A stretch of 64,000 nucleotides of DNA from Bacteroidota bacterium (lineage in GTDB: Bacteria; Bacteroidota; Bacteroidia; AKYH767-A; OLB10). Under the pieces are notes generated by a model that was given only the letters and a program-made list of their open reading frames with translations, ran no database searches and was not told where the DNA came from. Positions within the stretch are counted from its first letter, which is position 1, and every line of letters starts with the position of its first letter. The stretch lies in the NCBI GenBank assembly GCA_016717725.1, contig JADKFA010000010.1, positions 62,001 to 126,000 on the forward strand, given 5' to 3'. Shown in pieces: positions 1 to 8,877 of this stretch. The position numbers and the translations under genes were made by a program.

Positions 1-1
1 T

Positions 2-361
2 GTTTTAGCGGAGATGGGCGCCAAGGTTTTCTCGATTGAGCGCCATAAACCGCTTCATGAAAACACCCGAAAATTACTGGATTCATTGAACTATGCTTCG
101 GTAAAAACCTTTTATGGAGATGGGTTTAAAGGATTACCAGCCTTTGCGCCTTTTGATAAAATCATTGTTACCTGCGGCGCAGAAATCATTCCTATGAATT
201 TGGTGGAGCAATTAAAACCAGGAGGAGTGATGATTATTCCAGTGGGTCCGTTGGCCATCCAAACGATGACCATCGTGTTAAAGAAACCGAATGGCGAAAC
301 GGAAGTGATTGAGATGGATAAGTTCAGATTTGTTCCGATGCTAAGCGATAAGGCAAGATAA
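2..361 (+). CDS. pcm: Protein-L-isoaspartate O-methyltransferase, 3' part
   Basis: This is the C-terminal 119 residues of a protein repair methyltransferase; the 5' end lies outside the window, and the frame is open back to base 2, so the ATG at base 14 is internal. Visible family features are the acidic residue ending a beta strand in 'VFSIER' (SAM-binding region), 'GDGFKGLP', 'PFDKIIVTCGA' and 'LKPGGVMIIPVG', in the usual order. The enzyme methylates isoaspartyl residues in aged cytoplasmic proteins using S-adenosylmethionine. The gene ends in TAA and is followed by a repeat-containing gap. Family assignment is firm; start and N-terminal half cannot be judged. Confidence 0.9.
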   Translation, partial: VLAEMGAKVFSIERHKPLHENTRKLLDSLNYASVKTFYGDGFKGLPAFAPFDKIIVTCGAEIIPMNLVEQLKPGGVMIIPVGPLAIQTMTIVLKKPNGETEVIEMDKFRFVPMLSDKAR

Positions 362-420
362 AACTCACTTTATCTAAAAGTTTTATCGATTTTAACAATG
401 TTTTTTTAGCCGCTGATTTG

Positions 421-498
421 TTATGATTTGTTAAGATTTTTTATGATCAAGAAATTTCGCAGCGACCGTTGCTTAACGCAGCGACCGTTGCGTTTAAA
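421..498. repeat. Dispersed 'GCGACCGTTGC' intergenic repeat, copy A
   Basis: An intergenic element with a 'TTATGAT...TTTTTTATGATC' leader followed by two near-identical GCGACCGTTGC units and ending in GCGTTTAAA. Related copies lie at 3771-3854, 4564-4649, 27451-27534 and 28256-28322. All are in gaps between genes. Function unknown. Confidence 0.75.
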
Positions 499-504
499 TC
501 TCCA

Positions 505-1637
505 TCAACATCCGCCTCGAGATTTTTTATTGCTTTTAAAAGTTTTGCCATCGTAGCTCGTGAGTCCAGACGAGGTGCCGAACCAAAGTATTCCTTCCTT
601 GTCCTCTAAAATAGTTTGAACAAAATTATCGGCTAATCCATCCTGCACGGTGAAGTTTTTGAATGTGGTACCATCAAATTTGCAAACACCTCCACCCGCT
701 GTAGGAAACCATAAGGCTCCTGATTTATCCTCAAATACTTTCCAAACAAAATCACTGCTCAATCCTTGTTTCTTTGAAATATTGGTGAACAATTTACCAT
801 CAAATTTACTTACCCCGTTAAAGCGAGAACCCATCCAAATATTACCAGCTTTATCTCCTGAAATACCAGTAATAAAATTATTACATAATCCATTCGATTC
901 TGAAAAATGGGTATAGACACCTTCCTTTTTGAGAGCATTTTATTATTAATTCGATAAACACCTCCACCATTTTGCGACCCAAATATTTTTTCTTGAGCAT
1001 CTTGATAAAGACTATTGATCATTCTTGGAGCTTGTTGTACGAAATCAACACCGCTTATTTCTGCAGATGGAAGAACAAAAGCAGTAAATGATTTTCCATC
1101 ATAAGTACATAATCCATCTTCTGTACCCACCCAAATTAAACCCGACTTATCGATAATAATACTTGAAACTTCATCGCAGATCAATCCATCTTTCCTCTTT
1201 AAAACAGTGAATTCACTTCCATCATAACGTAAAAGTCCATCATTGGTAGCAAACCAAATATTCCCCAAGCGATCTTCTGCTATACCCCGAATATTGTTTC
1301 CCATTAGCCCTTCGTTTTTATGAAGGTTTAGAAGGGATTTTCCATTGTATTTATAAATCGATTCGAAGAAAGTTCCGATCCACATATTTCCTGATTGGTC
1401 CTGATATAGACTTTTAATATAAGTGCCAAGTCGCAATGTAGTATCAACCGTTAGCGGCTTCAGAAAATTGAGTTTGAGTGGTTCTTCAGGTGTAGCAGGA
1501 TCATTAAAATTCATGGCCTGCATGTTATTTCCTATTTGCATAAACGGAAGACTATTTCCATTCAGTACCGATGGATGACTCGTACAAGAAAGTATGACCA
1601 TTAAGAGTACGAAGGTGAAGATTTGCTTTAGCATCAT
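505..1637 (-). pseudogene. Two-component-regulator propeller lipoprotein, frameshifted
   Basis: Two open frames (810-1637 and 505 to about 930) together encode one protein of about 375 residues. It has a lipoprotein signal with lipobox 'VILSC', then at least seven repeats of the Reg_prop type ('GNMWIGT', 'GNIWFATNDGL', 'GLIWVGTEDGL', 'GALWFPTAGGG', 'GILWFGTSSGL'). Such propellers are normally the periplasmic sensor part of hybrid kinases; here there is no kinase, so this is a stand-alone surface or periplasmic propeller. The frame breaks at the T5 run 926-930: adding one base restores 'KKEGVYTHFSE' and joins the two parts. I choose the ATG at 1637 (or 1634) because it places the lipobox correctly. 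Either a real pseudogene or an indel error. Confidence 0.75.
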
Positions 1638-1786
1638 TTTAATTTTTAGAGTAAACTTTATTAAAGCTGGAATAATCATTCATTCTTTGAAATAAAGACA
1701 GAAGCTATTCGAATTGAAAACAAAGTTAATATTATTCATTTTGAATTTTGTTAGTCAGAAGTTATTGGGATGTTAATGACTTGTTA

Positions 1787-1821
1787 TTGTCAATTTAGAG
1801 GAAAAGAAATGATTATATTTG
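1787..1821 (+). promoter_or_regulatory. Bacteroidota-type promoter for the kinase/regulator pair
   Basis: A TATATTTG element (1814-1821) matches the Bacteroidota -7 consensus TAnnTTTG, with a TTG at 1787-1789 as a possible -33 element (24-bp spacer, slightly long). The start codon is only ten bases downstream, so the leader would be very short. Confidence 0.45.
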
Positions 1822-1831
1822 GGATATTCTG

Positions 1832-3070
1832 ATGAACATCACGCGCACCCATTTATACATCCTTATTTCTTCTGTTGCGCTCTGTACGGTGCTCATCATT
1901 CAGGTGAACTGGCTGGTAGAAACTGCGAAAATCAAAGAAGCCTTATTTAATGAAAAAGCGAATATTGTTCTCGCTCGAACCTCCGATGCCCTGGCTGCCG
2001 ACACCGCTACTTGCCAGAAATTGGAAGCTGGAGTAGGGCAGGAAGAGATTCATAAAATTGATTCGCTATTTAAATACTACATGAAGTTCTATGACTTCAC
2101 CATCCAATATTCGTTTGAAGTGATGGAAAAAAAAACCGTCGCTAAGTCTGAAGCTTACGCTTTTAATCCACAGCCGAATGAACCCGCTTGCTTCCAACTA
2201 AATTTAGAAGATGTAGTAAGCCGAAATGGTTGGGAATTAAAATTAATCCTTCCTGAAAAAAAACAGTATATCTACGAGGAGATGGGTCCATTGTTCGTCA
2301 CCTCTATACTCCTTTTACTGATTGTACTCTTCCTTTTTTGGAAGACCTTACTTTCTCTCAACAGACAAAAGAAACTTTCGGAACATACCAACGATTTTTT
2401 GAATAATATGACCCACGAGTTCAAAACGCCCATTTCGAATATCGCTTTGGCTGGTAAGTTCATGCTTAAGGAGGAGATAACCCATCAGCAGGAAAAAGTG
2501 AGACATTACTCAGAAATCATTTTGGAAGAAAATGAAAAACTCCGACTTCAAGTGGAACAAGTATTGAGTTTGGCAGCCTTGGAGCGAGATGAAATTCCTA
2601 TTCATAAAACAGAGGTAGATCTCCATCAAATCATCAACGATGCTATCAAGAATTTAAAAATTCAACTTGAGCACAAGCAAGGAACAATCCATATACAATT
2701 TGATGCGAAAAATTCACGATTGAAAGGAGATAAAACCCATCTCACCCATGTCATTTGCAATTTGATTGATAATGCAATAAAATATTCTGAGAGTAGTCCT
2801 GTCATCCATATTGATACCATCAATCAAGATCATCATTTAATCATCACCATAACGGATCAAGGGATCGGTATTGAGAAGGAGTTTCAAAAGAAAGTGTTCG
2901 ATAAATACTTTAGAGTGCCTACCGGAAATGTGCATAATGTGCAAGGATTTGGTTTGGGTTTGGCTTACATCAAGAAAATAATTGAATTACATAAAGGAAC
3001 TATTGCGTTAGAGAGTGAAAAAGGAAAAGGGACGAAATTCATAATCAACTTTCCTGCCAATGAAAGCTAA
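1832..3070 (+). CDS. Membrane sensor histidine kinase
   Basis: A 412-residue class I histidine kinase. An N-terminal membrane segment (about residues 8-28) and a second (about 154-172) bracket a periplasmic sensor region of about 120 residues with no recognisable domain. The HisKA box is 'NNMTHEFKTP' with the phosphorylated His at position 195. The HATPase_c domain follows, with N box 'NLIDNAIKY', G1 'DQGIGI' and G2 'GFGLGLAYIKK'. The gene overlaps the next one by 11 bases, so the two are translationally coupled and form a two-component pair. The layout resembles the RprX/RprY-type pairs of Bacteroidota. Stimulus unknown. Confidence 0.92.
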   Translation: MNITRTHLYILISSVALCTVLIIQVNWLVETAKIKEALFNEKANIVLARTSDALAADTATCQKLEAGVGQEEIHKIDSLFKYYMKFYDFTIQYSFEVMEKKTVAKSEAYAFNPQPNEPACFQLNLEDVVSRNGWELKLILPEKKQYIYEEMGPLFVTSILLLLIVLFLFWKTLLSLNRQKKLSEHTNDFLNNMTHEFKTPISNIALAGKFMLKEEITHQQEKVRHYSEIILEENEKLRLQVEQVLSLAALERDEIPIHKTEVDLHQIINDAIKNLKIQLEHKQGTIHIQFDAKNSRLKGDKTHLTHVICNLIDNAIKYSESSPVIHIDTINQDHHLIITITDQGIGIEKEFQKKVFDKYFRVPTGNVHNVQGFGLGLAYIKKIIELHKGTIALESEKGKGTKFIINFPANES

Positions 3071-3773
3071 ATTCAAAATTTTACTAGCTGAAGATGATCC
3101 CAACTTGGGAAGATTGTTATGCGATTTTTTGGAATCTGAAGGGTTTGAGGTAAAGTTGTGCAAGGATGGAATGTTCGCCTTGCAAGCACTCCAGGAAAGT
3201 AGCTATGAGCTCTACTTATTTGATGTGATGATGCCCAAGGTAGATGGTTTCACCTTAGCGAAAGAAATAAGGAAAAAAAATAGTAAAACTCCCATCCTTT
3301 TCATTACAGCCAAATCATTAAAGGAAGACAAATTAATTGGCTATGATTTAGGTGCCGATGATTATATCACAAAACCTTTTGATGAAGAAGAATTACTCTG
3401 GAAAATAAAAGCAGTCATTCGCCGAACAGGTAATATCGAAAATGCGGATCTAAAAAATGAAGTGATAGCTATAGGGAAATACACCTTTGAGCCCTTCAAT
3501 CAATCGCTCACTTATGATGGAATCGTAAAGCGAATTACAGAGAAAGAAAGTCACCTACTTTCATATTTATACGAGCATCGAAATCGACTTATTAAAAGGG
3601 AAGAATTATTGACGAATTTATGGGGTGAAAACGATTATTTTTTAGGGAGAAGTTTGGATGTGTTCATCACTAAAATGCGCAAGTATTTAAAGGAGGATGA
3701 AAGCATCCATATTGAGAATGTTTTTGGGGTTGGATTTATTTTTAATGTATCGTCGAAGCAGATTGAACACTGA
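3060..3773 (+). CDS. OmpR/PhoB-family response regulator
   Basis: A 237-residue response regulator and the partner of the overlapping kinase. The receiver domain (about 5-120) has the acidic pair 'EDD' near residue 11, the phosphoacceptor Asp55 in 'LFDVMMPKVDG', the Thr/Ser in 'FITAKS' and the conserved Lys of 'DDYITKPFDEEEL'. A winged-helix Trans_reg_C domain occupies about 140-232 ('ITEKESHLLSYLYEHRNRLIKREELL', 'RSLDVFITKMRKYL'; shown in parts). It binds DNA when phosphorylated. Targets cannot be inferred. The stop codon lies inside the left edge of a dispersed repeat. Confidence 0.92.
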   Translation: MKAKFKILLAEDDPNLGRLLCDFLESEGFEVKLCKDGMFALQALQESSYELYLFDVMMPKVDGFTLAKEIRKKNSKTPILFITAKSLKEDKLIGYDLGADDYITKPFDEEELLWKIKAVIRRTGNIENADLKNEVIAIGKYTFEPFNQSLTYDGIVKRITEKESHLLSYLYEHRNRLIKREELLTNLWGENDYFLGRSLDVFITKMRKYLKEDESIHIENVFGVGFIFNVSSKQIEH

Positions 3774-3854
3774 TTTATTATGATGGTTAAGATTTTTTAT
3801 GATCCTGAAATTTCGCTGCGACCGTTGCTTAACGCTGCGAACGCTGCGTTTAAA
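3771..3854. repeat. Dispersed 'GCGACCGTTGC' intergenic repeat, copy B
   Basis: Same leader (TTATTATGATGGTTAAG, TTTTTTATGATC) and same double GCTGCGA core ending in GCGTTTAAA as copies A and C. It begins at the stop codon of the upstream regulator gene and runs into the terminator of hsp20 on the other strand. Confidence 0.75.
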
Positions 3855-3878
3855 AAAGGCCCATCATTACGACGGGCC
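3852..3878 (-). terminator. Rho-independent terminator of hsp20
   Basis: On the minus strand a GGCCC/GGGCC stem (3858-3878) is followed by six T. Between it and the hsp20 stop codon lie four to five copies of CTAAA (3887-3910), a short pentanucleotide tandem repeat of no known role. Confidence 0.75.
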
Positions 3879-3912
3879 CAATATAACCAAACTAAACTAA
3901 ACTAAACTAAAA

Positions 3913-4353
3913 TTACTTAATACTTATCTCTCTTGTTACTGGTTTTGCTTCTGCTTTTTTTGGAAGATTTAAAACCATGATGCCATTTTCGTAGTTGGCA
4001 TTGATGTTATTCTCATCCACATTTTCAGGTAGATTAAATCGGCGGGTGAAGGAAGAGAAGGAGAATTCTTTGCGAGTGTAACGCTCGGTTTTTTCTTCGT
4101 TTTCTTTTTTGTTTTCTGCACTCACCACCAACATTTTTTCTTCGATAGCGATCTTGAAATTTTCTTTCTTCATGCCAGGAACCGCTAATTGAAGTTTGAA
4201 TTCGTTGTCGTTCTCGCTGATATTTACGGCTGGTGAATTCCATTTACGGAAATCGTTTCCGTTAAAATCGTTGAAGAATTCGTTGAACATGTCGACTGTA
4301 CTTGGGAACATGCTGCGCGCTGGAGCGTCTTTTTGGAATTTTAATAGTGTCAT
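3913..4353 (-). CDS. Small heat-shock protein, Hsp20/alpha-crystallin family
   Basis: A 146-residue ATP-independent holdase chaperone that binds unfolding proteins in the cytoplasm. The alpha-crystallin domain covers about 38-140, with 'PAVNISENDNEFKLQLAVPG' opening it, 'FSFSSFTRRFNLPENVD' in the middle and the 'ANYENGIMVLNLPK' signature near the end. A longer frame opens at 4428, but the ATG at 4353 gives the usual family start ('MTLLKFQ') and removes 25 residues with no homology. Two TGACAT copies 20 bp apart (around 4410 and 4431) lie upstream and could be regulatory. Monocistronic, with its own terminator. Confidence 0.93.
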   Translation of the reverse strand: MTLLKFQKDAPARSMFPSTVDMFNEFFNDFNGNDFRKWNSPAVNISENDNEFKLQLAVPGMKKENFKIAIEEKMLVVSAENKKENEEKTERYTRKEFSFSSFTRRFNLPENVDENNINANYENGIMVLNLPKKAEAKPVTREISIK

Positions 4354-4563
4354 TTTTTTCTGTTTTAAGATTTCCCCTGCATTATCAATGACTATTCCAA
4401 CGCATAAAATGACATCTTTCACCGACACAATGACATTGATACCAATGTTTTACATGAAATTTTGGCGGGGTGGGTAAATGGGAACTGCTAAAATGTCTTG
4501 ATTTCGCCTTTTAATAATACTTTTTTAGCCCTACCTTCTTTAAAAATTCGGTAGGCAGGCGTA

Positions 4564-4649
4564 GATTTATTATGATCTTTTATGATTTTTTATGATATCG
4601 AAAAATTCGCAGCTACCGCAGCTAAACGTTGCGATCGCTGCGTTTAAAC
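4564..4649. repeat. Dispersed 'GCGACCGTTGC' intergenic repeat, copy C
   Basis: Three TTATGAT units, then GCAGCTACCGCAGCTAAACG, TTGCGATCGCTGCGTTTAAA. It fills most of the 329-base gap between hsp20 and surE; the rest of that gap has no gene, only the surE promoter element and half of a CCTGCCTGCCGGCAGGCAGG-type element near 4550. Confidence 0.75.
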
Positions 4650-4659
4650 AAGGATCAAT

Positions 4660-4667
4660 TACCTTTG
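4660..4667 (+). promoter_or_regulatory. TAnnTTTG -7 element of surE
   Basis: TACCTTTG sits 15 bases before the surE start codon and matches the Bacteroidota -7 consensus. No TTG at the standard spacing is present, so this is only a partial promoter match. Confidence 0.4.
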
Positions 4668-4682
4668 TCCTCAATTTAATTT

Positions 4683-5485
4683 ATGGCTACTGCAAAGAAA
4701 TCCCCAAAGAAAAAGTCAACTCGACCTATCATCCTCGTAACCAACGATGATGGTATCACCGCTCCTGGAATTCGAGCCTTGGTAGCCACCATGAAGAAGT
4801 TTGGAGATGTGATTGTGGTGGCTCCCGATAGTCCGCAATCGGCGATGGGACATGCCATCACCATCAGTAAACCCTTGCGACTCGATAAGGTAAGCGTTTT
4901 TGAAGGTGTTGATTCTTGGCAATGTTCGGGAACGCCTGTCGACTGTGTGAAGTTGGCCGTAAATCAGATTTTACATCGTAAGCCGGATTTGTGTGTGTCG
5001 GGAATTAATCACGGTAGCAATTCCTCCATCAATGTGATTTACTCGGGTACGATGTCGGCAGCGATGGAAGGTGCCATAGAGGGCATTCCAAGTATTGGAT
5101 TTAGCCTCTTGAACTTTAGTCTAGAGGCCGATTTTAATCCATCCATGAAGATCATCGAGAAAGTGGTGAAAAATGTGTTGAAGATCGGTATTCAAGATGG
5201 GACCTTGCTCAATGTAAATATTCCGAATCTACCTACGAGCAAAATCAAGGGCATCAAGATATGCCGCCAAGCGAATGCAAAGTGGAAAGAGGATTTTGAT
5301 GAGCGTCATGATCCACATGGAGAGAATATTTTTGGTTGACAGGCAAGTTCATCAATTTCGATACAGGTAAGGACACCGACGAATGGGCATTAGAAAATGG
5401 TTATGCTTCCGTTGTTCCAGTTCAATTTGATTTCACAGCGCACCATGCCATTGCTCATTTGAATACTGTTAAATGGAACGATTAA
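4683..5485 (+). pseudogene. surE: 5'/3'-nucleotidase SurE, frameshifted near the C-terminus
   Basis: SurE dephosphorylates nucleoside monophosphates and is a stationary-phase survival factor. The Lys-rich leader is followed by the metal-binding 'LVTNDDGITAPGI', 'APDSPQSAMGHAITISKPLR', 'CSGTPVDCVKLA' and 'DLCVSGINHGSN'. The frame stops at 5339 after 218 codons, but the sequence continues in another frame as 'WLTGKFINFDTGKDTDEW' through 'AHLNTVKWND' to a stop at 5483-5485, exactly as in full-length SurE (about 267 residues). One T is missing from the T5 run 5329-5333. The missing part includes the dimerisation and tail elements. The gene is followed after nine bases by a membrane protein and lpxB, a common Bacteroidota order. 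Confidence 0.85.
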
Positions 5486-5494
5486 TTTAGACTC

Positions 5495-5803
5495 ATGAGT
5501 AAGAAACCATCCTTTAAACTTAAAGATGAATTCAAATCGGGATTTGTGCCAGGAATGCTCTTACCCATCCTTGGATTTTATATTTACTATTTGCTTTTTT
5601 TCAATTATATGTCCTTTGATGGGTTTATCGATCATGTGACTAAATCCAACAAAGCCATTTCAGTATTGAGTCTGGGCGTGATTTTGAACTTAGGTTTATT
5701 TTATCTTTTTTACATCAAGGAAATCGACAAAGCAGCGAAAGGAGTTATTGGTGCTACTTTCATTTATGCCTTCATCGTGATGTACTTTAAAATTATTGCA
5801 TGA
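5495..5803 (+). CDS. Small membrane protein between surE and lpxB
   Basis: A 102-residue protein with a basic N-terminus and three predicted membrane segments (about 18-37, 55-74, 82-100). No domain is recognised. It overlaps the lpxB start by four bases (ATGA), so it is translated together with lpxB. The position between surE and lpxB recurs in Bacteroidota, which suggests a conserved but uncharacterised link to envelope biogenesis; that link is inference. Confidence 0.75.
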   Translation: MSKKPSFKLKDEFKSGFVPGMLLPILGFYIYYLLFFNYMSFDGFIDHVTKSNKAISVLSLGVILNLGLFYLFYIKEIDKAAKGVIGATFIYAFIVMYFKIIA

Positions 5804-6915
5804 AGTACTATGTCATAGCCGGTGAAGCTTCGGGCGATTTACACGGAAGCAATTTGATGAAAGCCATTCGTGCAAATGATGCAAAGGCTGAGTTTCGTTG
5901 CTGGGGAGGGGACTTGATGCAAGAGCAAGGCGGTGAGTTGGTAAAGCATTACCGATCGCTTGCTTTTATGGGTTTTATAGAGGTGATTGCTAACCTGCGA
6001 ACCATCATCAAGAATATCAAGTTTTGCAAGGAAGATATTTCAGCTTGGAAGCCCGATGCGATGATCTTTATTGATTACCCTGGATTCAATTTGCGCATAG
6101 CTGAGTTTGCTCGAGAGCAAGGCATCAAAACCATTTATTACATCAGTCCGCAAATATGGGCTTGGAAAGAATCGAGGATTCATAAAATCAAGCGCGACAT
6201 TGACAAAATGATGGTCATTCTCCCTTTCGAAAAAGACTTTTACCAGAAGTGGGGCATGGAGGTCGACTTTGTAGGACATCCTTTGTTAGATGAGATTGGT
6301 ACTCGGAAATGGATCGACGAGTCGTGGAAAAAGAAGCATGGCATTCCCGAAAACAAAAAACTCATAGCGCTCTTGCCCGGAAGTAGAAAGCAAGAAATTG
6401 ACACCATGCTACCCATCATGATCGAAGCCACACAGGGAATGGACGATTATCATTTCCTGTTAGCTATTGCTCCATCACAAGCTATAGATGCTTACACATC
6501 TCACCTCGATAACAGATCAAACATTACTCAAATTCAAGGAGAAACTTACGCGATTTTAAGTGCTTCTTCTGGTGCTTTAGTGACTAGTGGAACAGCCACC
6601 TTGGAGACTGCAATTTTTGGTGTTCCTGAAGTCGTTTGCTATAAAGCCAACAAAGTGAGCTATTGGATCGCCCGCCAACTCATCAAAGTAAAGTTCATTT
6701 CCTTGGTCAATTTAGTGATGGATCGCGAAATCGTAAAAGAGCTCATCCAAGCTGATCTCAACCCTAAGCAAGTCAAAAGCGAGTTGATGAAAATTTTAGA
6801 AACCGAGGAACGGGAGAAAATGTTGGTATCGTTTCAAGAGCTGAAGTTAAAGTTGGGAGGGGAAGGTGCTTCGGCTAAGGCGGCTCGCGTGATTAAAGAG
6901 TTTTTAAGTGAATAG
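5800..6915 (+). CDS. lpxB: Lipid-A-disaccharide synthase
   Basis: A 371-residue GT19 glycosyltransferase that condenses UDP-2,3-diacylglucosamine with lipid X in lipid A synthesis at the inner membrane. Motifs: 'AGEASGDLHGSNLM' at the N-terminus, 'FIDYPGFNLR', 'YYISPQIWAWKESR', 'VGHPLLDE', 'LLPGSRKQEI', and 'SSGALVTSGTATLETA' in the nucleotide-sugar site. Length is normal. From Leu320 (base 6757) to the stop, the coding sequence has a second, diverged copy at 19942-20105, about 13.2 kb downstream, so the present 3' end marks the left edge of a probable insertion. The gene itself appears intact. Confidence 0.95.
   Translation: MKYYVIAGEASGDLHGSNLMKAIRANDAKAEFRCWGGDLMQEQGGELVKHYRSLAFMGFIEVIANLRTIIKNIKFCKEDISAWKPDAMIFIDYPGFNLRIAEFAREQGIKTIYYISPQIWAWKESRIHKIKRDIDKMMVILPFEKDFYQKWGMEVDFVGHPLLDEIGTRKWIDESWKKKHGIPENKKLIALLPGSRKQEIDTMLPIMIEATQGMDDYHFLLAIAPSQAIDAYTSHLDNRSNITQIQGETYAILSASSGALVTSGTATLETAIFGVPEVVCYKANKVSYWIARQLIKVKFISLVNLVMDREIVKELIQADLNPKQVKSELMKILETEEREKMLVSFQELKLKLGGEGASAKAARVIKEFLSE
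6755..6774 (+). repeat. Left 20-bp direct repeat of the lpxB-flanked island
   Basis: ATCTCAACCCTAAGCAAGTC inside lpxB; the matching copy at 19942-19961 differs by one base. Both encode the same 'LNPKQV' stretch. The pair brackets the stress-gene island and may mark the recombination crossover or an attachment core. Confidence 0.6.
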
Positions 6916-7163
6916 GATTCACGGGTCAGTAATTATTATTATTTATTGCACAACGAAACAGGTAGGTGCTACAAGTAATCCCATCAAAAAAAGTCGCGCA
7001 TAAATAATCGAAGAACTTAGTAACCGATTCCATATCCAAAAGATTTTATACCATCAATAGTTTACCTAAGAAAAAAATTAGCATTAACTATTTTTTGTTT
7101 CTGTGTTAATACAACAATTTTTAGGTGGTAGCGATAATCAATTGCACTGAATAGGCATTGATT

Positions 7164-7931
7164 TCAAAAAGCATAATTTGCCCCAAAGGAAATCTTTATT
7201 AAAGGAAATCCAAAAAAGGAGGCGGTATTTACAGCAAAATAAGAGTTAGGATTAACAGTAGGAATAGTTAATCCCAATTGTAATGTGCCTTTTAGCTTTT
7301 TCGTTCCTGCTTTCATTGTAACAGTGGGTTCAATGTTTAAAAAATTTAACGTGGTGTCGGAACCAAAAGTAAAATCAGTATTCCACCATTCAAACTGATC
7401 GTATAAGTAGGCATTAATATTAAATAGGTTAACATAATTTGCTCTCATATCAAAAGCTAGTTCGAAATTTTCATCAATTAAAGCCACTCCTGGCTGAATA
7501 AATACATTAAAATATTTTGCGTTTACTTGCGGATAATTCTGCATTGAATTGTCAATTCTATCTGTGGTACTTCCATAACCACCACCTCCGTAACATTGAA
7601 ACAATCCATTTTTTTTATCGCCGAAAGTGGTGAAATAACCTGCACCAACTTCCCCAAAAAACATTTTGAGTTTTTCAACGGAGGAATCGTCACTTTTCTG
7701 ATTTTTCAAATGATACATTCCGTCAATCAGTACACCTGTATGGTTTGATACTGCATAGGCAGCCTGTAAATTGAAGAGTCCACAACCCGACAAACCCAAC
7801 GAAGCGGATGAGTTGAACTTTCCTTTTTCTTTCAGTAAGGGAGAATGAATTACATTGGGCTTGTAAAGAGTGACACAACTAGTGAATAGGAAAATGAAAC
7901 CATAGAATAATATTTGTTTAAGTGGTTTCAT
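7164..7931 (-). CDS. Outer-membrane-type lipoprotein, unknown function
   Basis: A 255-residue protein with a lipoprotein signal ending in 'LFTSC' (Cys19). The rest alternates short beta strands and Gly-rich turns and ends in an aromatic residue ('SFGANYAF'), typical of a small outer-membrane beta-barrel. The phrase 'LQAAYAVSNHTGVLIDGMYH' resembles barrel lipoproteins of Bacteroidota that have no assigned function. It stands alone in the gap between lpxB and the phosphoribosyltransferase operon, and is the first gene inside the island. The 248 bases between lpxB and this gene contain no gene I can see. Confidence 0.7.
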   Translation of the reverse strand: MKPLKQILFYGFIFLFTSCVTLYKPNVIHSPLLKEKGKFNSSASLGLSGCGLFNLQAAYAVSNHTGVLIDGMYHLKNQKSDDSSVEKLKMFFGEVGAGYFTTFGDKKNGLFQCYGGGGYGSTTDRIDNSMQNYPQVNAKYFNVFIQPGVALIDENFELAFDMRANYVNLFNINAYLYDQFEWWNTDFTFGSDTTLNFLNIEPTVTMKAGTKKLKGTLQLGLTIPTVNPNSYFAVNTASFFGFPLIKISFGANYAF

Positions 7932-8021
7932 TTAAAATTACATTTTCTTTTTGTTATTTTTTTTCCTTAGCAGTGATTGCCTTTTGTATTTAGATTTCCA
8001 TAAAAAACAAATTGTTTTGTA

Positions 8022-8204
8022 TTAAAACCATGTTGTGATAATTTCTACCGTATTTTGGTTAAAGGTATGTTTTTTTTTGATGTTTTTGAAATATTGCCAA
8101 GTGCGTGACACTACATATAAAATACAAAAATAAAACAATAACAAAAGAGCCGGAACAGTCAAAATAGTTGACAAAAGTTTACTTGTAAAATATTCGCGGC
8201 TCAT
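8022..8204 (-). CDS. Small single-pass membrane protein
   Basis: A 60-residue protein with one clear membrane segment (about 9-32, Leu-rich) followed by a basic 'KNIKKKH' tail. It starts 31 bases after the phosphoribosyltransferase stop on the same strand, so it could be the last gene of that operon. No homologue is recognised; the reading frame could be fortuitous. Confidence 0.4.
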   Translation of the reverse strand: MSREYFTSKLLSTILTVPALLLLFYFCILYVVSRTWQYFKNIKKKHTFNQNTVEIITTWF

Positions 8205-8234
8205 TTTATTATTGTTTTAAAGTAAAATAGTTGA

Positions 8235-8870
8235 TTATGCTACATTTTTAATTTTGTTGGCATCGCTAAGCAGTTGTATTACTTCCTCATCACTAACTTG
8301 TGAAAAATTGTCATAAAATTGTCCCACACCCATGAAATTTTCAGGGGTAATAAGGCAAATAAACTCATCTACAACTTTTGAAAGTTTGCTTTCAGCGAAA
8401 AGTGAGGAAACGGGAACAGCAATGATAATCTCTTTGGGTTTACTTTTTTTAATGGAATCTACCGTTGCCAGAATAGTGCTTCCTGTTGCAATTCCGTCAT
8501 CAACAATAATTACAGTTTTGTTTTTTAAGTCTGTTGATTTCCTGTTGCCCATGTACAGACTGAATTTTTCCTTTAATTTTTTGTGAATCTGTTCTGACTC
8601 CCTTTGAATATAATCCAAGGATACATCCATTACGTTATCATTGATCATGGCACCCTGTAAGGAAACAGAACCAATAGCGAATTCAGGATTAAGAGGGTGA
8701 CCAATTTTTTTTGAAAGAATGATTTCAAGTGGAAATTTGAGTTCTTTGGCTACAACATATCCTATTGGAACTCCTCCGCGGGGAATAGCAAGGATAATCC
8801 CCCCATTATTTCGGTATTTCTCCAATTTTTTCGCAAGCTGTAAAGCTGCATCATATCTATCTTTAAACAT
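8235..8870 (-). CDS. Phosphoribosyltransferase-family protein
   Basis: A 211-residue type I phosphoribosyltransferase-fold protein. The PRPP-binding loop is 'VIIVDDGIATGSTI' (about 120-133), with 'AIPRGGVPIG' at about 29-38 forming the flexible part of the site. The substrate cannot be deduced; stand-alone members of this family are widespread in stress clusters and often accompany a dienelactone-hydrolase-like gene, as here (7-base gap, same strand). In Mycobacterium Rv2030c the same domain is fused to an erythromycin-esterase domain; here that partner is the divergent gene at 10083. Cytoplasmic. Confidence 0.85.
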   Translation of the reverse strand: MFKDRYDAALQLAKKLEKYRNNGGIILAIPRGGVPIGYVVAKELKFPLEIILSKKIGHPLNPEFAIGSVSLQGAMINDNVMDVSLDYIQRESEQIHKKLKEKFSLYMGNRKSTDLKNKTVIIVDDGIATGSTILATVDSIKKSKPKEIIIAVPVSSLFAESKLSKVVDEFICLITPENFMGVGQFYDNFSQVSDEEVIQLLSDANKIKNVA

Positions 8871-8877
8871 GAAATTA

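Noticed and set aside
505..1637. Programmed ribosomal frameshift in the propeller gene
   Set aside because: The slip site is only five bases, no stimulatory structure is visible and four other genes show similar single-base breaks.
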